DNA of 64,000 bases, taken from Photobacterium aquae (GTDB lineage: Bacteria; Pseudomonadota; Gammaproteobacteria; Enterobacterales; Vibrionaceae). Location: the NCBI RefSeq assembly GCF_001029445.1, contig NZ_LDOT01000002.1, forward strand, positions 248,001-312,000. The letters run 5' to 3'. Positions 38,376-47,140 of the stretch are shown one piece after another. Made by a program: the position numbers and the translations under genes. The notes under the pieces were generated by a model. The model saw nothing but the letters and a program-made list of their open reading frames with translations, was not told where the DNA came from and searched no databases. Numbering within the stretch: position 1 is the first letter of the stretch; every line of letters begins with the position of its first letter.

Positions 38376-38810
38376 ATGCCTTCACATTTACCCAAAAAAT
38401 TCAGTCAGCCATTTTTAAAGCTTTTCCACGTCATGGAAGCCGTCCTGCTTGTAGCCATTACGATGGCAACCCTCGCGGCGATGATCACCGAATTTATTCA
38501 TGTCTGGACCAACAAGCAAATCCTGCTGACCGATATCCTGCTCATGTTTATCTACCTCGAGGTCTTGGCTATGGTGCAGCAATTCGTCACCAACGGTAAG
38601 ATCCCGGTGCGCTACCCGATTTACATTGCCATCATGGCCATTGCCCGCTATATCACTCTGGGCATGAAAGAACTAGATGGGATCTACGTCGTATGGCTAT
38701 CAACGGCGGCATTTATTCTTGCTGCCGCAACACTGATCATCCGTATCGGCCACCATTACTGGCCCTATGAAGAAGTCAATATTCCTGGCCGACGCCAGTC
38801 TGATGACTAA
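38376..38810 (+). CDS. psiE: PsiE-family phosphate-starvation-inducible membrane protein
   Basis: This 144-residue inner-membrane protein has four hydrophobic segments and PsiE landmarks: FHVMEAVLLVAITMATL near 17-33, LLMFIYLEVLAMVQQFV near 55-71, and IPVRYPIYIAIMAIARYITL near 77-96. PsiE is induced by phosphate starvation in E. coli; its molecular role is not settled. AAGGG precedes the ATG. I see no clear pho box. Terminator directly downstream. Confidence 0.88.
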   Translation: MPSHLPKKFSQPFLKLFHVMEAVLLVAITMATLAAMITEFIHVWTNKQILLTDILLMFIYLEVLAMVQQFVTNGKIPVRYPIYIAIMAIARYITLGMKELDGIYVVWLSTAAFILAAATLIIRIGHHYWPYEEVNIPGRRQSDD

Positions 38811-38832
38811 CGGCCCCTGCTAGCGCTAAATA

Positions 38833-38862
38833 TAAAAAAGGAGCGGTTACCCGCTCCTTTTT
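38833..38862. terminator. Bidirectional terminator after psiE
   Basis: GGAGCGG-TTA-CCCGCTCC type stem is flanked by A6 and T5. It ends psiE on the plus strand and lies 30 bp past the small ORF on the minus strand. Confidence 0.9.
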
Positions 38863-38891
38863 CTCTTTTCGCAACGGCTTAAGCCAATACA

Positions 38892-39002
38892 TCAACTTAT
38901 CGTTTTCGGACGACTAAACTTCTTTTTGTAATACGCCACTGCTTTTTTCAAAGCCTTGCCATGCATTCGCATTCTGAGTTCGTCAAAATCAACTTTAATC
39001 AT
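38892..39002 (-). CDS. Predicted 36-residue basic small protein
   Basis: This short ORF has an ATG at 39002 preceded by GAGGG. It encodes a lysine/arginine-rich peptide beginning MIKVDFDELRMRMHGKALKK and continuing with AVAYYKKKFSRPKTIS. It has no signal peptide or membrane segment and would form an amphipathic basic helix. A terminator follows 30 bp downstream and an A/T-rich, promoter-like region precedes it, so the unit looks self-contained. I do not recognise a family. It could be chance, since it is short. Confidence 0.5.
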   Translation of the reverse strand: MIKVDFDELRMRMHGKALKKAVAYYKKKFSRPKTIS

Positions 39003-39178
39003 TACACCCTCAGTAAAAAATAAAACTATCTAATGCCTTACTGATATGCAGAGATGCTATTTCAAAAAACAATAATATCTTTAATCACAAAAATGAGTCG
39101 TGCTTTCCCAGCGCCACACCTTGCGACCCGGCAAATCATACCGGCCAATATCGCCAATGCCGCTTCAGTTTCTGGTAA
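39003..39178. other. Short non-coding stretch
   Basis: Between the small ORF and the Dcu-gene terminator. It is A/T-rich near 39010-39090, which may serve as the small ORF's promoter. Nothing else is recognisable. Confidence 0.3.
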
Positions 39179-39210
39179 TAAAAGCCAATAGCTATGAGCT
39201 ATTGGCTTTA
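39179..39210 (-). terminator. Terminator after the Dcu-type transporter gene
   Basis: A perfect 12-bp stem AAAGCCAATAGC / GCTATTGGCTTT has a 5-base loop. On the minus strand it ends TTTTATT and lies about 65 bp after the transporter stop. Confidence 0.75.
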
Positions 39211-39271
39211 CCATCACAACATACTGATTCTGTGACTATTCTAAAGAAGATAGTACAATCACTAATGATCT

Positions 39272-40594
39272 TTATACGATAATTTGCGCAATCGTGTAAC
39301 CTATCGCACAAGCAGATACCACACCGATCAAACCAGGCATCATGAAACTGTGATTAAAGTACCACTTACCTATTTTAGTCGTTCCTGTGACATCGAAGTT
39401 ACAAGTTGCAATATCCGATGGGTAATTAGGGATAAAGAAGTAACCGTATGTCGCAGGCATCAGACCAATTAGCAACGCCGGGCTCAGCCCCATTGCCATA
39501 CCGACCGGTAGCATCATACGTGCAGTCGCAGCCTGGCTGTTAACCACCACAGAAACGGTGAACAGAGCCAGTGCGAATGTCCACGGGTACTGCTGAACCA
39601 TATCAGTGATCCCAGACTTGAACGATGGCATCGCATACTGGAAATAGGTGTCACTCATCCATGCAATACCAAAGATAGCAATAGCAGCCACCATGCCTGA
39701 TTTGAACACGACGCCTTCTGGCACCTTCTGAACATTGGTACGGGTCACCAGCAAAATCAAGCCACCGAAAGCCAGCATCATCATCTGGATAACGACAGAC
39801 ATTGAGATTGGCTTACCTTCACCAATTGTGCGAATTTCCGGCACCATTGCCACAATCACAATGACAACCAATGCCATGATAAATAGCAAAACAGCATGCT
39901 TGGCTGACTGCGGCAGTTTTTCATCCAGCGAGGTAGAGGTTGTATGCAGAATTTTATCTTTCCACAACGGATCATTCAGACGGCGCTGGTATTCAGGATC
40001 TTCGCTCAAATCAGCACCACGGCGCAAACTGTATAGAGAAAGCAGCAAGGTACCCAACAACGTTGACGGTACAGTCACCATCAGGATCGTCATCAGGCTA
40101 ATACTTTCCTGCACGCCAGACAGTTGTGACAAATAGTACACAACGGCCGCTGAAATTGGGCTGGCAGTAATCGCCAACTGCGATGACACCGAAGAGGCCG
40201 CCATCGGACGTTCAGGACGAATACCGTTCTTCAGCGCGACATCACCGATAATCGGCATGATTGAGTAAACCGCATGGCCGGTACCTAGCATAAATGTCAT
40301 GACGTAAGTGACCAATGGACCAAGGAAAGTGACACGCTTAGGATTGCTACGCAAAATACGTTCAGCAATTTGAAGCATGTATTTCAAGCCACCCGCAGCT
40401 TCCAGAATAGAGGCACATGTCACCACAGCCAAAATGATCAGCATCACCGTGATCGGTGGCGAAGTCGGAGGCATTCTGAAAATAAATACTTCAACTAACA
40501 AGCCAAGGCCAGAAACAACCCCTAGACCAATACCACCAAATCGGCTTCCTGCATATAAAACGAGTAAGAGGAAGAGAAATTCCAAGTACAGCAT
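39272..40594 (-). CDS. Anaerobic C4-dicarboxylate transporter, DcuA/DcuB family
   Basis: This 440-residue inner-membrane carrier exchanges fumarate, malate, aspartate or succinate during anaerobic growth. It follows E. coli DcuB through most of its length: VTCASILEAAGGLKYMLQIAERILR, GTGHAVYSIMPII, NGIRPERPMAASSVSSQ, YPSDIATCNFDVTGTTKIG and NHSFMMPGLIGV. DcuA and DcuB cannot be separated with certainty by eye. A near-consensus FNR box about 90 bp upstream supports an anaerobic role. Single gene with its own terminator. Confidence 0.93.
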   Translation of the reverse strand: MLYLEFLFLLLVLYAGSRFGGIGLGVVSGLGLLVEVFIFRMPPTSPPITVMLIILAVVTCASILEAAGGLKYMLQIAERILRSNPKRVTFLGPLVTYVMTFMLGTGHAVYSIMPIIGDVALKNGIRPERPMAASSVSSQLAITASPISAAVVYYLSQLSGVQESISLMTILMVTVPSTLLGTLLLSLYSLRRGADLSEDPEYQRRLNDPLWKDKILHTTSTSLDEKLPQSAKHAVLLFIMALVVIVIVAMVPEIRTIGEGKPISMSVVIQMMMLAFGGLILLVTRTNVQKVPEGVVFKSGMVAAIAIFGIAWMSDTYFQYAMPSFKSGITDMVQQYPWTFALALFTVSVVVNSQAATARMMLPVGMAMGLSPALLIGLMPATYGYFFIPNYPSDIATCNFDVTGTTKIGKWYFNHSFMMPGLIGVVSACAIGYTIAQIIV

Positions 40595-40684
40595 TTTGCT
40601 ATCTCCCTATATCAATAATGTATTCCGGTGTCGGAATGAGAAATGAAACTGTGAGCAGAGTGCCAGTATGCTAATAACCAAAAT

Positions 40685-40698
40685 TTGATACCTGTCAA
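40685..40698 (-). promoter_or_regulatory. Near-consensus FNR box upstream of the Dcu-type gene
   Basis: TTGAT-ACCT-GTCAA (plus strand) matches TTGAT-N4-ATCAA with one mismatch. It is centred about 97 bp before the ATG. This fits anaerobic activation by FNR, as known for E. coli dcuB; binding is inferred. Confidence 0.55.
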
Positions 40699-40845
40699 TT
40701 TCTCCAAGCCTAATTTTACTGGTATAGCGAACTGTGAGTTGCCACTTGAAAACGCCGTACTATAAACAATGAAGCACTACATCAAAGACACTATTAACAA
40801 ACCCGTTTTTTACACCAAAATTACATGCGATTGAAAAACAAGCAA

Positions 40846-40879
40846 ATAAAAGCCCCGTGGTAAGATAACCACAGGGCGA
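40846..40879 (-). terminator. Terminator after the YdjM-like gene
   Basis: GCCCTGTGGT / ACCACGGGGC (one G-U pair) is followed on the minus strand by TTTTATTTG, about 35 bp after the stop at 40914. Confidence 0.8.
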
Positions 40880-40913
40880 AAGATAAAGCCAAGCCAAACA
40901 CCAACAATATGTG

Positions 40914-41963
40914 CTACATATTCACAACACTCGCCGTGATGTCGGGGCACTCAGATATATGACAAAGGTTGGCATCGATATCTTGATTACCCAACAGCCT
41001 TAGCCATAAGGCGGGTAAATGCTTCGGCTGTACATTTGGGCTTTCAAGCTGTCGGGGATCCGTCAACTGCCAATCCCCCTGTGCGCTTTGAGTCGCCAAC
41101 GCAAATTGAAATGGCAAGTAATCCACCATCCCCAGCCGAAGATCAGAAACTACCAAGATATTGTCGCGCTGTTCATACTTGATAAATCCAGACGTAAAAT
41201 GATCCAACATGTTTATATGCTTCGACGGTTGGAGTCCTTCTGGAAACGTCCCTTTAGGCTTGGCGATCAACGCTATCTCGTTGCTCTCGTCAAACAACGA
41301 AACCAACCCTTCCCAGTAAGTATGCTCACCTTTCACAACCACACGCCACAATACCGTATTCAACGGCGTGGGGGCGATAAATACCGGCTTCCCCTCCAAA
41401 TCGGTCGAGGCGGTATACTGTTCTACCCGCTGTTCAATCATCTGATACGCAATCAATGACCACGAGAGATAGATCGTCGATAACCCTAAGCCCACCATAC
41501 ATAACTTCGCCGCCCGTCCACGCCAGAGCAATGCGGCCACGACAGTCAGCAGCAACGGCAACGTATATAGCGGGTCAATAATGAAGATACTTGAAATAGA
41601 GACCGGATAAGGGATCGGCCAAAACAGCTGGGTACCATAGGTTGTGCATGCGTCAAGCAATGGGTGGGTGATCAGACATGCCGCCACCAGCAACCATAAC
41701 CTCATAAACGAAAAAGGGATCGGACGCCATCTCTGCCATAGCCAGCTCAGCAACAATGAAAATGGCAAAAGCACGAACAAAGAGTGACTGAATCCCCGGT
41801 GCTTGACCATATCGGAAACAGGATCACCATAACTGATCAACACATCCAGATCCGGCAGTGTGCCCAATGCCGCCCCGGCCAACAAAACCTTCGGCGAACA
41901 TTGTCTACCGGCTATGGCCCCGGCGACCGCCGCTCCCAATGCAGCTTGTGTTACTGAATCCAC
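40914..41963 (-). CDS. YdjM-family membrane-bound metal-dependent hydrolase
   Basis: This 349-residue protein of the YdjM family (PF04307) has conserved metal-binding motifs in its N-terminal half: MDSVTQAALGAAV (1-13), GTLPDLD (34-40), HRGFSHS (55-61) and THPLLDACTTYG (99-110). Four or five membrane segments lie at about 60-165, then a soluble C-terminal domain of roughly 180 residues. E. coli ydjM is SOS-induced, but I find no LexA box here. The substrate is unknown. GAGAGGAGTAGG precedes the ATG. Confidence 0.9.
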   Translation of the reverse strand: MDSVTQAALGAAVAGAIAGRQCSPKVLLAGAALGTLPDLDVLISYGDPVSDMVKHRGFSHSLFVLLPFSLLLSWLWQRWRPIPFSFMRLWLLVAACLITHPLLDACTTYGTQLFWPIPYPVSISSIFIIDPLYTLPLLLTVVAALLWRGRAAKLCMVGLGLSTIYLSWSLIAYQMIEQRVEQYTASTDLEGKPVFIAPTPLNTVLWRVVVKGEHTYWEGLVSLFDESNEIALIAKPKGTFPEGLQPSKHINMLDHFTSGFIKYEQRDNILVVSDLRLGMVDYLPFQFALATQSAQGDWQLTDPRQLESPNVQPKHLPALWLRLLGNQDIDANLCHISECPDITASVVNM

Positions 41964-42209
41964 ATCCTACTCCTCTCGTCCATCGAACTGCCGCCACACA
42001 TTAACAAAAAATGCTTTGGTAAGTTAACGCATTTTGCCCCCCTACGTTGAGGCGACTCGAAGATAAAAACATACAATAATTGTTACCATTTTGTTTTGGG
42101 CATCCTCTATATACTGGCCAAAACACGGAGCAGATCGCAGCGGGATCCGCCAAGATCCGCTAGGGTAGAAAAGAGACAGAGCCATTCATATACAAAAAAG
42201 GATGATGCG

Positions 42210-42662
42210 ATGCCCCAAAAAGTGTCAGAGTACATGACCCAGAAAGTCATCACGATAGCCCCCGATGCCGGGATCCGAGAAGCTTTTTTCCTGATGAAAG
42301 ATGAAAGCATCCGCCACCTCCCGGTCGTTGACGGTAGTGGCGAACTGGTAGGGATTGTCAGCGATAGAGAGCTAAGACGGCCTGGCTGGGTCGATGAGTC
42401 CCCAGATGTAGGCCATGAGTACCACCTCACCGATGACCTCCACATTAGCGATGTCATGTGCAAAGATGTTATCCACGTACGCACCTACGATACTCTCACC
42501 AAAGCCATTGGCACCATTCTCGACAACCACATTGGCGCGGCTCCGGTGCTCAACAAAGCCGGGGAACTGGTCGGAATGCTCTCGGCGATCGACCTTCTCG
42601 CTGCTTACCGGGATAGTCTGGAACGGCAAAAATCCCTGAAGAAGAAAAAGTCAGCCGCCTAA
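42210..42662 (+). CDS. Tandem CBS-domain protein
   Basis: This 150-residue protein has two CBS motifs: residues 1-60 (VSEYMTQKVITI ... HLPVVDGSGELVGIVSDREL) and about 76-135 (ISDVMCKDVIHV ... GAAPVLNKAGELVGMLSAIDLL). It ends in a lysine-rich tail. It is a stand-alone Bateman pair, presumably an adenine-nucleotide sensor, comparable to but not closely matching the one at 3692-4108. The ATG at 42210 has AAAGGA upstream; the longer frame from 42096 would include leader sequence with a hairpin (AGCGGGATC / GATCCGCT). Confidence 0.88.
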   Translation: MPQKVSEYMTQKVITIAPDAGIREAFFLMKDESIRHLPVVDGSGELVGIVSDRELRRPGWVDESPDVGHEYHLTDDLHISDVMCKDVIHVRTYDTLTKAIGTILDNHIGAAPVLNKAGELVGMLSAIDLLAAYRDSLERQKSLKKKKSAA

Positions 42663-42702
42663 GAAAGTCCTCTCGGCAAGCTAACTAGCTGAGTATCAGG
42701 CA

Positions 42703-42737
42703 TAAAAAAGCCCGCACACAATGTTGCGGGCTTTAAC
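42703..42737. terminator. Terminator between CBS gene and asmA
   Basis: AAAGCCCGCA / TGCGGGCTTT with an 8-base loop. The minus strand has a T6 tail, so it mainly ends asmA; on the plus strand the tail is short. Confidence 0.88.
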
Positions 42738-42755
42738 GTTCGCACCAGTTCAACC

Positions 42756-44900
42756 TTAGTTAAACAGGCCCTTTAGCAACTTGTCGGCTGCATTTTTGAT
42801 ATTCTCGTCATCAGCCTTGTCGCCGAACAACTTCTTCAACCCGCGCTCAACCTCACGCTGAGCCTTCTCTTCCAGCTCATTGTTCTGCTTGAGCAGCTGT
42901 GCAATATTAAGAGCGAACTTAGGCTCATTCCAGTTGCCGGTTACATTAATAGGAACCGTAAGATCCGCCACTTCATCAATTTCCTTGCCACCTTGGCCTT
43001 TGCTGGTTGCAACTACCGAGGTATTGATCAGAAATGCCAATTTCTCCGACACCAAATTGGTCTCACCTTGGCCGCCAATACGCAGCAGCGGCGAATTGAT
43101 ATCCAAATCACTGGTCGATGCAATACCGTTGCCCAGCTTCATTGTCGCCTTCATGGAAGAGAAATCGGTTTTCTTTTCTTCTTTGATATACTCCGCCTTG
43201 TGGCCTTTTAACGTCGCCTTAGCTTCACGGATCATCTCGGGAATATTCACTCCATACACCGCACCATCGGCAAAATTCACCGCAATCGTACCGTTAACGT
43301 TCTTGCGGATCCTTGATTCGGTCAACCCCTTACCAGACAGTGCGATATCGATACTCCCCGTACCGGCAAGAACATCGTTACCCGCAATATCAACAAGCAT
43401 AGGTTGGATCTGAACGCCGTTGAGATGCTTGCTGACACGATAAGTCGGCAATGCCCCCCGTGCATCAATCGTCGCCGATGCGTTCAGGTGGCCTTTATAA
43501 AGATCGGCATCGAGGCCCTTCAGCTTCAACACCCCGTCTTTCACGGTAACCGACAAGACGACATTGCTCAGCTTGGCATTGGCGGCCTTCAGCTCACCGA
43601 TAGCGACCTTGCCTGCCACATCCACTGTCTTAAATACCGATAGGTCAGGTTCTTGCTCTTCAACAGCAACCGACGGATCACTCCCCTCCGCCTTGGTGCT
43701 GGCAGTGCTCTCGCTACCCGACTTTGGTGCCGGCTGCTCGTCTTTCCCCATAAAGGCATCAACATCAATCCTGTCGGACGCCAAATCAAAGCGAATGACG
43801 GGAATATCAGCAGATTTAAACGACATTGAACCAGACACCGCAAGCTCATCGGCACTGGTTGCAAAAGCCGATACCGTCGCTAATGCAGCCGGGATATCAT
43901 ACGTAGCATCGGCTTTTACTGATACCTTCATTGACGGGCGAGGCAAGGCCGAACCGCTAAGGGCCGCATCAAGCGACAGCCCGTCAAGACTAACCATCTT
44001 CACATCAGGTGATACATTAAGGCGGGTCTTGCCTTTGCTGTCAAAAGCCAGCTCAGGCAACTGCCCCTTGGCTGAAAACTCAATGGTCGACCACTCGCCC
44101 AACTTGAAGCTGTCCAGCGACAGGCTTGCAGACTTAATCTCAGTATTGCCGTCATTGGCCGACAGATCCAGCGCAAGCTGCTTGAGCTCGGCACCGTCTA
44201 ACTTCTTGTTTATCAGTAACTGAGTCTGGCCCTTTGCGGCAAACACCATCTTGTCAGCTTGACCATTAATGTCGAATTTGGCCTCGGTCCACTCCCCTGG
44301 CGCAAAACGGCTCAACGAGAAATCAAACTGAGAGATGTCCGTTTTATTGCCATTACGATCGTCTCTAATCACCGCACTGGCATCGACAATCTCAATGCCA
44401 TCAAGGCTCATCGCCCAAGGCTGAGCAGGTGCTGACGACTCTGGCTGCTGGCTATCCGTTTTTTTAGCAATATCCGCCGGCTGTTGTTCCCCGGTGGAAT
44501 CTCCAGCCTGCTTGCCCAAGCCGTCAAGGTTGCTCACACCAGAAGGTAACGTTTGGACAAAAATCCGTCCACCTTGCAGGCTGACCTTGCCGACATGCAG
44601 TTCGCGGGAAAAAAGAGGCATTACAGACACTGACAGCTCGGCATTGTCAAACTGTACCAAATTTGGCTCGGCGAACCCCTGAGGGTTGCGAAACGCCGTC
44701 TGACCAATGTCAAAACCAAGACTAGGGAAGAACCGCCAACCGATGTCCCCCTCAATCACCAAATCACGGCCCGTCGCCTTTTTGACTTGTTCGGCAATCA
44801 TGGGTTTGAACTGATTTGGATCAACCAAGGCCAGTAGAGCTGCGATAGCTATAACCACGGCAATTACGACGCCCAGCAGGGCAAAGGCTATCTTTTTCAT
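42756..44900 (-). CDS. asmA: AsmA-family inner-membrane-anchored protein
   Basis: This 714-residue protein belongs to the AsmA family, bridge-like proteins linked to outer-membrane lipid and porin assembly. One N-terminal membrane anchor (about 4-26), then the signature ALVDPNQFKPMIAEQVKKATGRDLVIEGDIGWRFFP split across 25-60, a long beta-rich repeat-like region, a Ser/Gly/Pro-rich linker near 120-150 and 380-410, and the conserved C-terminal AsmA domain (LKGLDADLYKGHLNASATIDA and following). I start at the ATG at 44900, which places the anchor at the N-terminus; the longer frame to 44975 is unsupported. Confidence 0.92.
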   Translation of the reverse strand: MKKIAFALLGVVIAVVIAIAALLALVDPNQFKPMIAEQVKKATGRDLVIEGDIGWRFFPSLGFDIGQTAFRNPQGFAEPNLVQFDNAELSVSVMPLFSRELHVGKVSLQGGRIFVQTLPSGVSNLDGLGKQAGDSTGEQQPADIAKKTDSQQPESSAPAQPWAMSLDGIEIVDASAVIRDDRNGNKTDISQFDFSLSRFAPGEWTEAKFDINGQADKMVFAAKGQTQLLINKKLDGAELKQLALDLSANDGNTEIKSASLSLDSFKLGEWSTIEFSAKGQLPELAFDSKGKTRLNVSPDVKMVSLDGLSLDAALSGSALPRPSMKVSVKADATYDIPAALATVSAFATSADELAVSGSMSFKSADIPVIRFDLASDRIDVDAFMGKDEQPAPKSGSESTASTKAEGSDPSVAVEEQEPDLSVFKTVDVAGKVAIGELKAANAKLSNVVLSVTVKDGVLKLKGLDADLYKGHLNASATIDARGALPTYRVSKHLNGVQIQPMLVDIAGNDVLAGTGSIDIALSGKGLTESRIRKNVNGTIAVNFADGAVYGVNIPEMIREAKATLKGHKAEYIKEEKKTDFSSMKATMKLGNGIASTSDLDINSPLLRIGGQGETNLVSEKLAFLINTSVVATSKGQGGKEIDEVADLTVPINVTGNWNEPKFALNIAQLLKQNNELEEKAQREVERGLKKLFGDKADDENIKNAADKLLKGLFN

Positions 44901-44996
44901 TGAGTCCCCAATTTCTTCATGCTCCGATAAGCATATCCTATCAAACAGGCCGCTATAAATTCGAGCGGTGATCACCCGTTTACAGTCATAGGCCTA

Positions 44997-45031
44997 TAAA
45001 AAAATAGGCAGCTTACGCTGCCTATTCTGTC
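44997..45031 (-). terminator. Terminator after udk
   Basis: AATAGGCAGC-GTAA-GCTGCCTATT is followed on the minus strand by T5, about 20 bp after the udk stop. Confidence 0.88.
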
Positions 45032-45047
45032 ATTCGGTTTTCGCGGC

Positions 45048-45692
45048 TTAAGCGCGAAGCAATTTGGCAATATGTGCCTTTAGAACGTCAATCGCAATTC
45101 GGTTCTTACCGCCTCGAGGAACGATAATATCGGCATACTGCTTAGACGGCTCAATAAACTGCATGAACATTGGGCGTACGGTTTTCTGGTACTGACCCAG
45201 TACAGATTCCATAGTACGACCGCGCTCTGCAACGTCACGCTGTAGACGGCGCAGCAGGCAAATATCCAGTGGAGTGTCCATAAATACACTCGCGTGCATC
45301 AGTTCACGCAGGCGTGGATCAGTCAACAGCAGAATACCTTCAAGGATAATCACCTTCTTAGGTGTCAGCGTTGATGTTTCTGTCATACGCGTGTGTTCGC
45401 TGTAGCTGTACTGAGGAACCTCAACTGCTTCGCCACGCATTAGTTTTTCTAGATGATCACAAAGCAAGTCGTGATCAAGGGCATTTGGGTGATCGTAGTT
45501 CGTCTTAACCCGCTCTTCCATGCTTAGGTGACTTTGATCGTTGTAGTAACAATCTTCCGTGATGACACCGATCTGATGATCGCCGACTTTTTCTTTTAGC
45601 TCTTTGTAAACAGTACTGGCAATCAAGCTTTTACCGGATGCAGAAGCACCTGCAATACCGATAATTACGCATTGGTGTGAGTTTTCAGACAT
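45048..45692 (-). CDS. udk: Uridine kinase
   Basis: This 214-residue enzyme phosphorylates uridine and cytidine in pyrimidine salvage. P-loop [11 protein letters not shown] (about 12-22), [11 protein letters not shown] near 46-56, [13 protein letters not shown] near 66-78, and [12 protein letters not shown] near 150-161 are all family features. The ATG at 45692 gives the usual N-terminus; a longer GTG frame at 45704 adds four residues. Located downstream of apbC with a 210-bp gap. Confidence 0.96.
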   Translation of the reverse strand: MSENSHQCVIIGIAGASASGKSLIASTVYKELKEKVGDHQIGVITEDCYYNDQSHLSMEERVKTNYDHPNALDHDLLCDHLEKLMRGEAVEVPQYSYSEHTRMTETSTLTPKKVIILEGILLLTDPRLRELMHASVFMDTPLDICLLRRLQRDVAERGRTMESVLGQYQKTVRPMFMQFIEPSKQYADIIVPRGGKNRIAIDVLKAHIAKLLRA

Positions 45693-45814
45693 ATCAGAAA
45701 GCACCTGTAAAACAACGTGGCGAGGTGGATCCCATTATTGATGTCAACCACAGGCTTACCCTTAACCCGGCAGACAACAAAATGGATAATTAGGCTTAAA
45801 TAAACCGCCTGATT

Positions 45815-45861
45815 ATAGGCAGATGTATAGGCAGATGCCAGTAAAAATGAGGCATCTGCCC
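45815..45861. repeat. 12-bp tandem repeat feeding a strong hairpin
   Basis: TATAGGCAGATG is present twice in tandem (45815-45838). The second copy pairs through GGCAGATGCC (45831-45840) with GGCATCTGCC (45852-45861). It lies in the apbC-udk gap and may act as an apbC terminator, though the T-tract is weak on both strands. Confidence 0.6.
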
Positions 45862-45902
45862 TATTTGTCTAAATCCTCTGCGATTTAGCCTAACGCAATG
45901 GT

Positions 45903-46994
45903 TTACATTGTACGAATTGTGATCTGCTCTACAACGGGAGTGCCGTGCCAGAATAGACGGCTCGCAACGGAACCGGCCAATTCAATATAAGCCTGACCAT
46001 GATCCGATTCGGGCGCGGAGGCCACGGTAGGCTGCCCTTTGTCGATATCCTCGCGGATCTGGATATGCAGCGGAAGCTGGGCGAGCAACGGTACCGCGTA
46101 CTCGTGCGCCATCTTCTCTGCTCCCCCCGTGCCGAAAATAGCTTCGTGATGACCACAGTTACTACAGATGTGGTAGCTCATGTTTTCGACCACCCCCAAT
46201 ACGGGAACATCGACTTTATTGAACATATTCACACCCTTAATCGCATCCGCCAGAGCCAGATCTTGCGGGGTGGTCACCACTACCGCCCCGGTAACAGGGA
46301 TTTGCTGGGCCAGGGTCAGTTGGATATCACCCGTGCCCGGCGGCATGTCGATCACCAAATAGTCCAAATCCGGCCACCAAGTCTCGGTGATGATCTGCGA
46401 CAGAGCCTTGGAGGCCATCGGACCGCGCCAAATAGTGGCACTGTCAGCGGGCACCAAATACCCGACAGAATTGGTATATAGGCCGTGGGCTTCGATTGGC
46501 AACATCATTTTACCGTCGGCCGAGCTCGGCTTTTCGTCCACCGTCCCCAGCATCATCGGAACAGACGGGCCGTAAATATCGGCATCGAGCAAGCCGACCT
46601 TGGCCCCCTGTGCTCGCAGACCCAACGCCAAATTGACCGATGTCGTTGATTTGCCAACGCCCCCCTTGGCCGAGGAAACAACGATAATATTCTTCACGCC
46701 GCGCAACGGAGATTTGTCGCCTGTAGCCAGCGGGGCGACCCGAATCTTGACATCAAAACGACTGTCGCTCGGAATATGGTGCAGCTGTTTCTGGGTCGCG
46801 ATCCACTGCTCAAGCAACTCGGCCATGGTCGCTGCGGCAAAGGGCAAATTAACCGATACCGTTCCATCGGCCGACACCGACACCAAATGAGGGGTATCTG
46901 CCCATTCTTCATGCAGCCAAGGATGTTCGAACTGATTCAACCAGCGGGTTATATCGGCAACACTTTCGAAGCGGGTCATCGCATCACTACTCAT
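45903..46994 (-). CDS. apbC: Iron-sulfur cluster carrier ATPase ApbC/Mrp
   Basis: This 363-residue ParA/Mrp-family ATPase carries Fe-S clusters to apoproteins. The N-terminal DUF59-like region is followed by the deviant Walker A SSAKGGVGKST (about 108-118), LLDADIYGPS, VIDMPPGTGD, and the cluster-binding CxxC in ICSNCGHHE near 281. Full length. It is divergent from metG with a 146-bp promoter region between them, the arrangement known from E. coli. Confidence 0.96.
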   Translation of the reverse strand: MSSDAMTRFESVADITRWLNQFEHPWLHEEWADTPHLVSVSADGTVSVNLPFAAATMAELLEQWIATQKQLHHIPSDSRFDVKIRVAPLATGDKSPLRGVKNIIVVSSAKGGVGKSTTSVNLALGLRAQGAKVGLLDADIYGPSVPMMLGTVDEKPSSADGKMMLPIEAHGLYTNSVGYLVPADSATIWRGPMASKALSQIITETWWPDLDYLVIDMPPGTGDIQLTLAQQIPVTGAVVVTTPQDLALADAIKGVNMFNKVDVPVLGVVENMSYHICSNCGHHEAIFGTGGAEKMAHEYAVPLLAQLPLHIQIREDIDKGQPTVASAPESDHGQAYIELAGSVASRLFWHGTPVVEQITIRTM

Positions 46995-47140
46995 GTTTTA
47001 GCGCTCCATTTTTGTACTTTCTTTTCATCCTATCACCAATGCCCGTTTATCGCTTTCTATTTACCTTGATAAACAACAGATCCTCCTAGGCAATGCCGAC
47101 TCCATCAGGTAGTATCTAACCTTACGTTTTTTTACCCATC

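Noticed and set aside
41964..42100. LexA (SOS) box at the YdjM-like gene
   Set aside because: No CTG-N10-CAG site with a proper core was seen, although E. coli ydjM is SOS-controlled.
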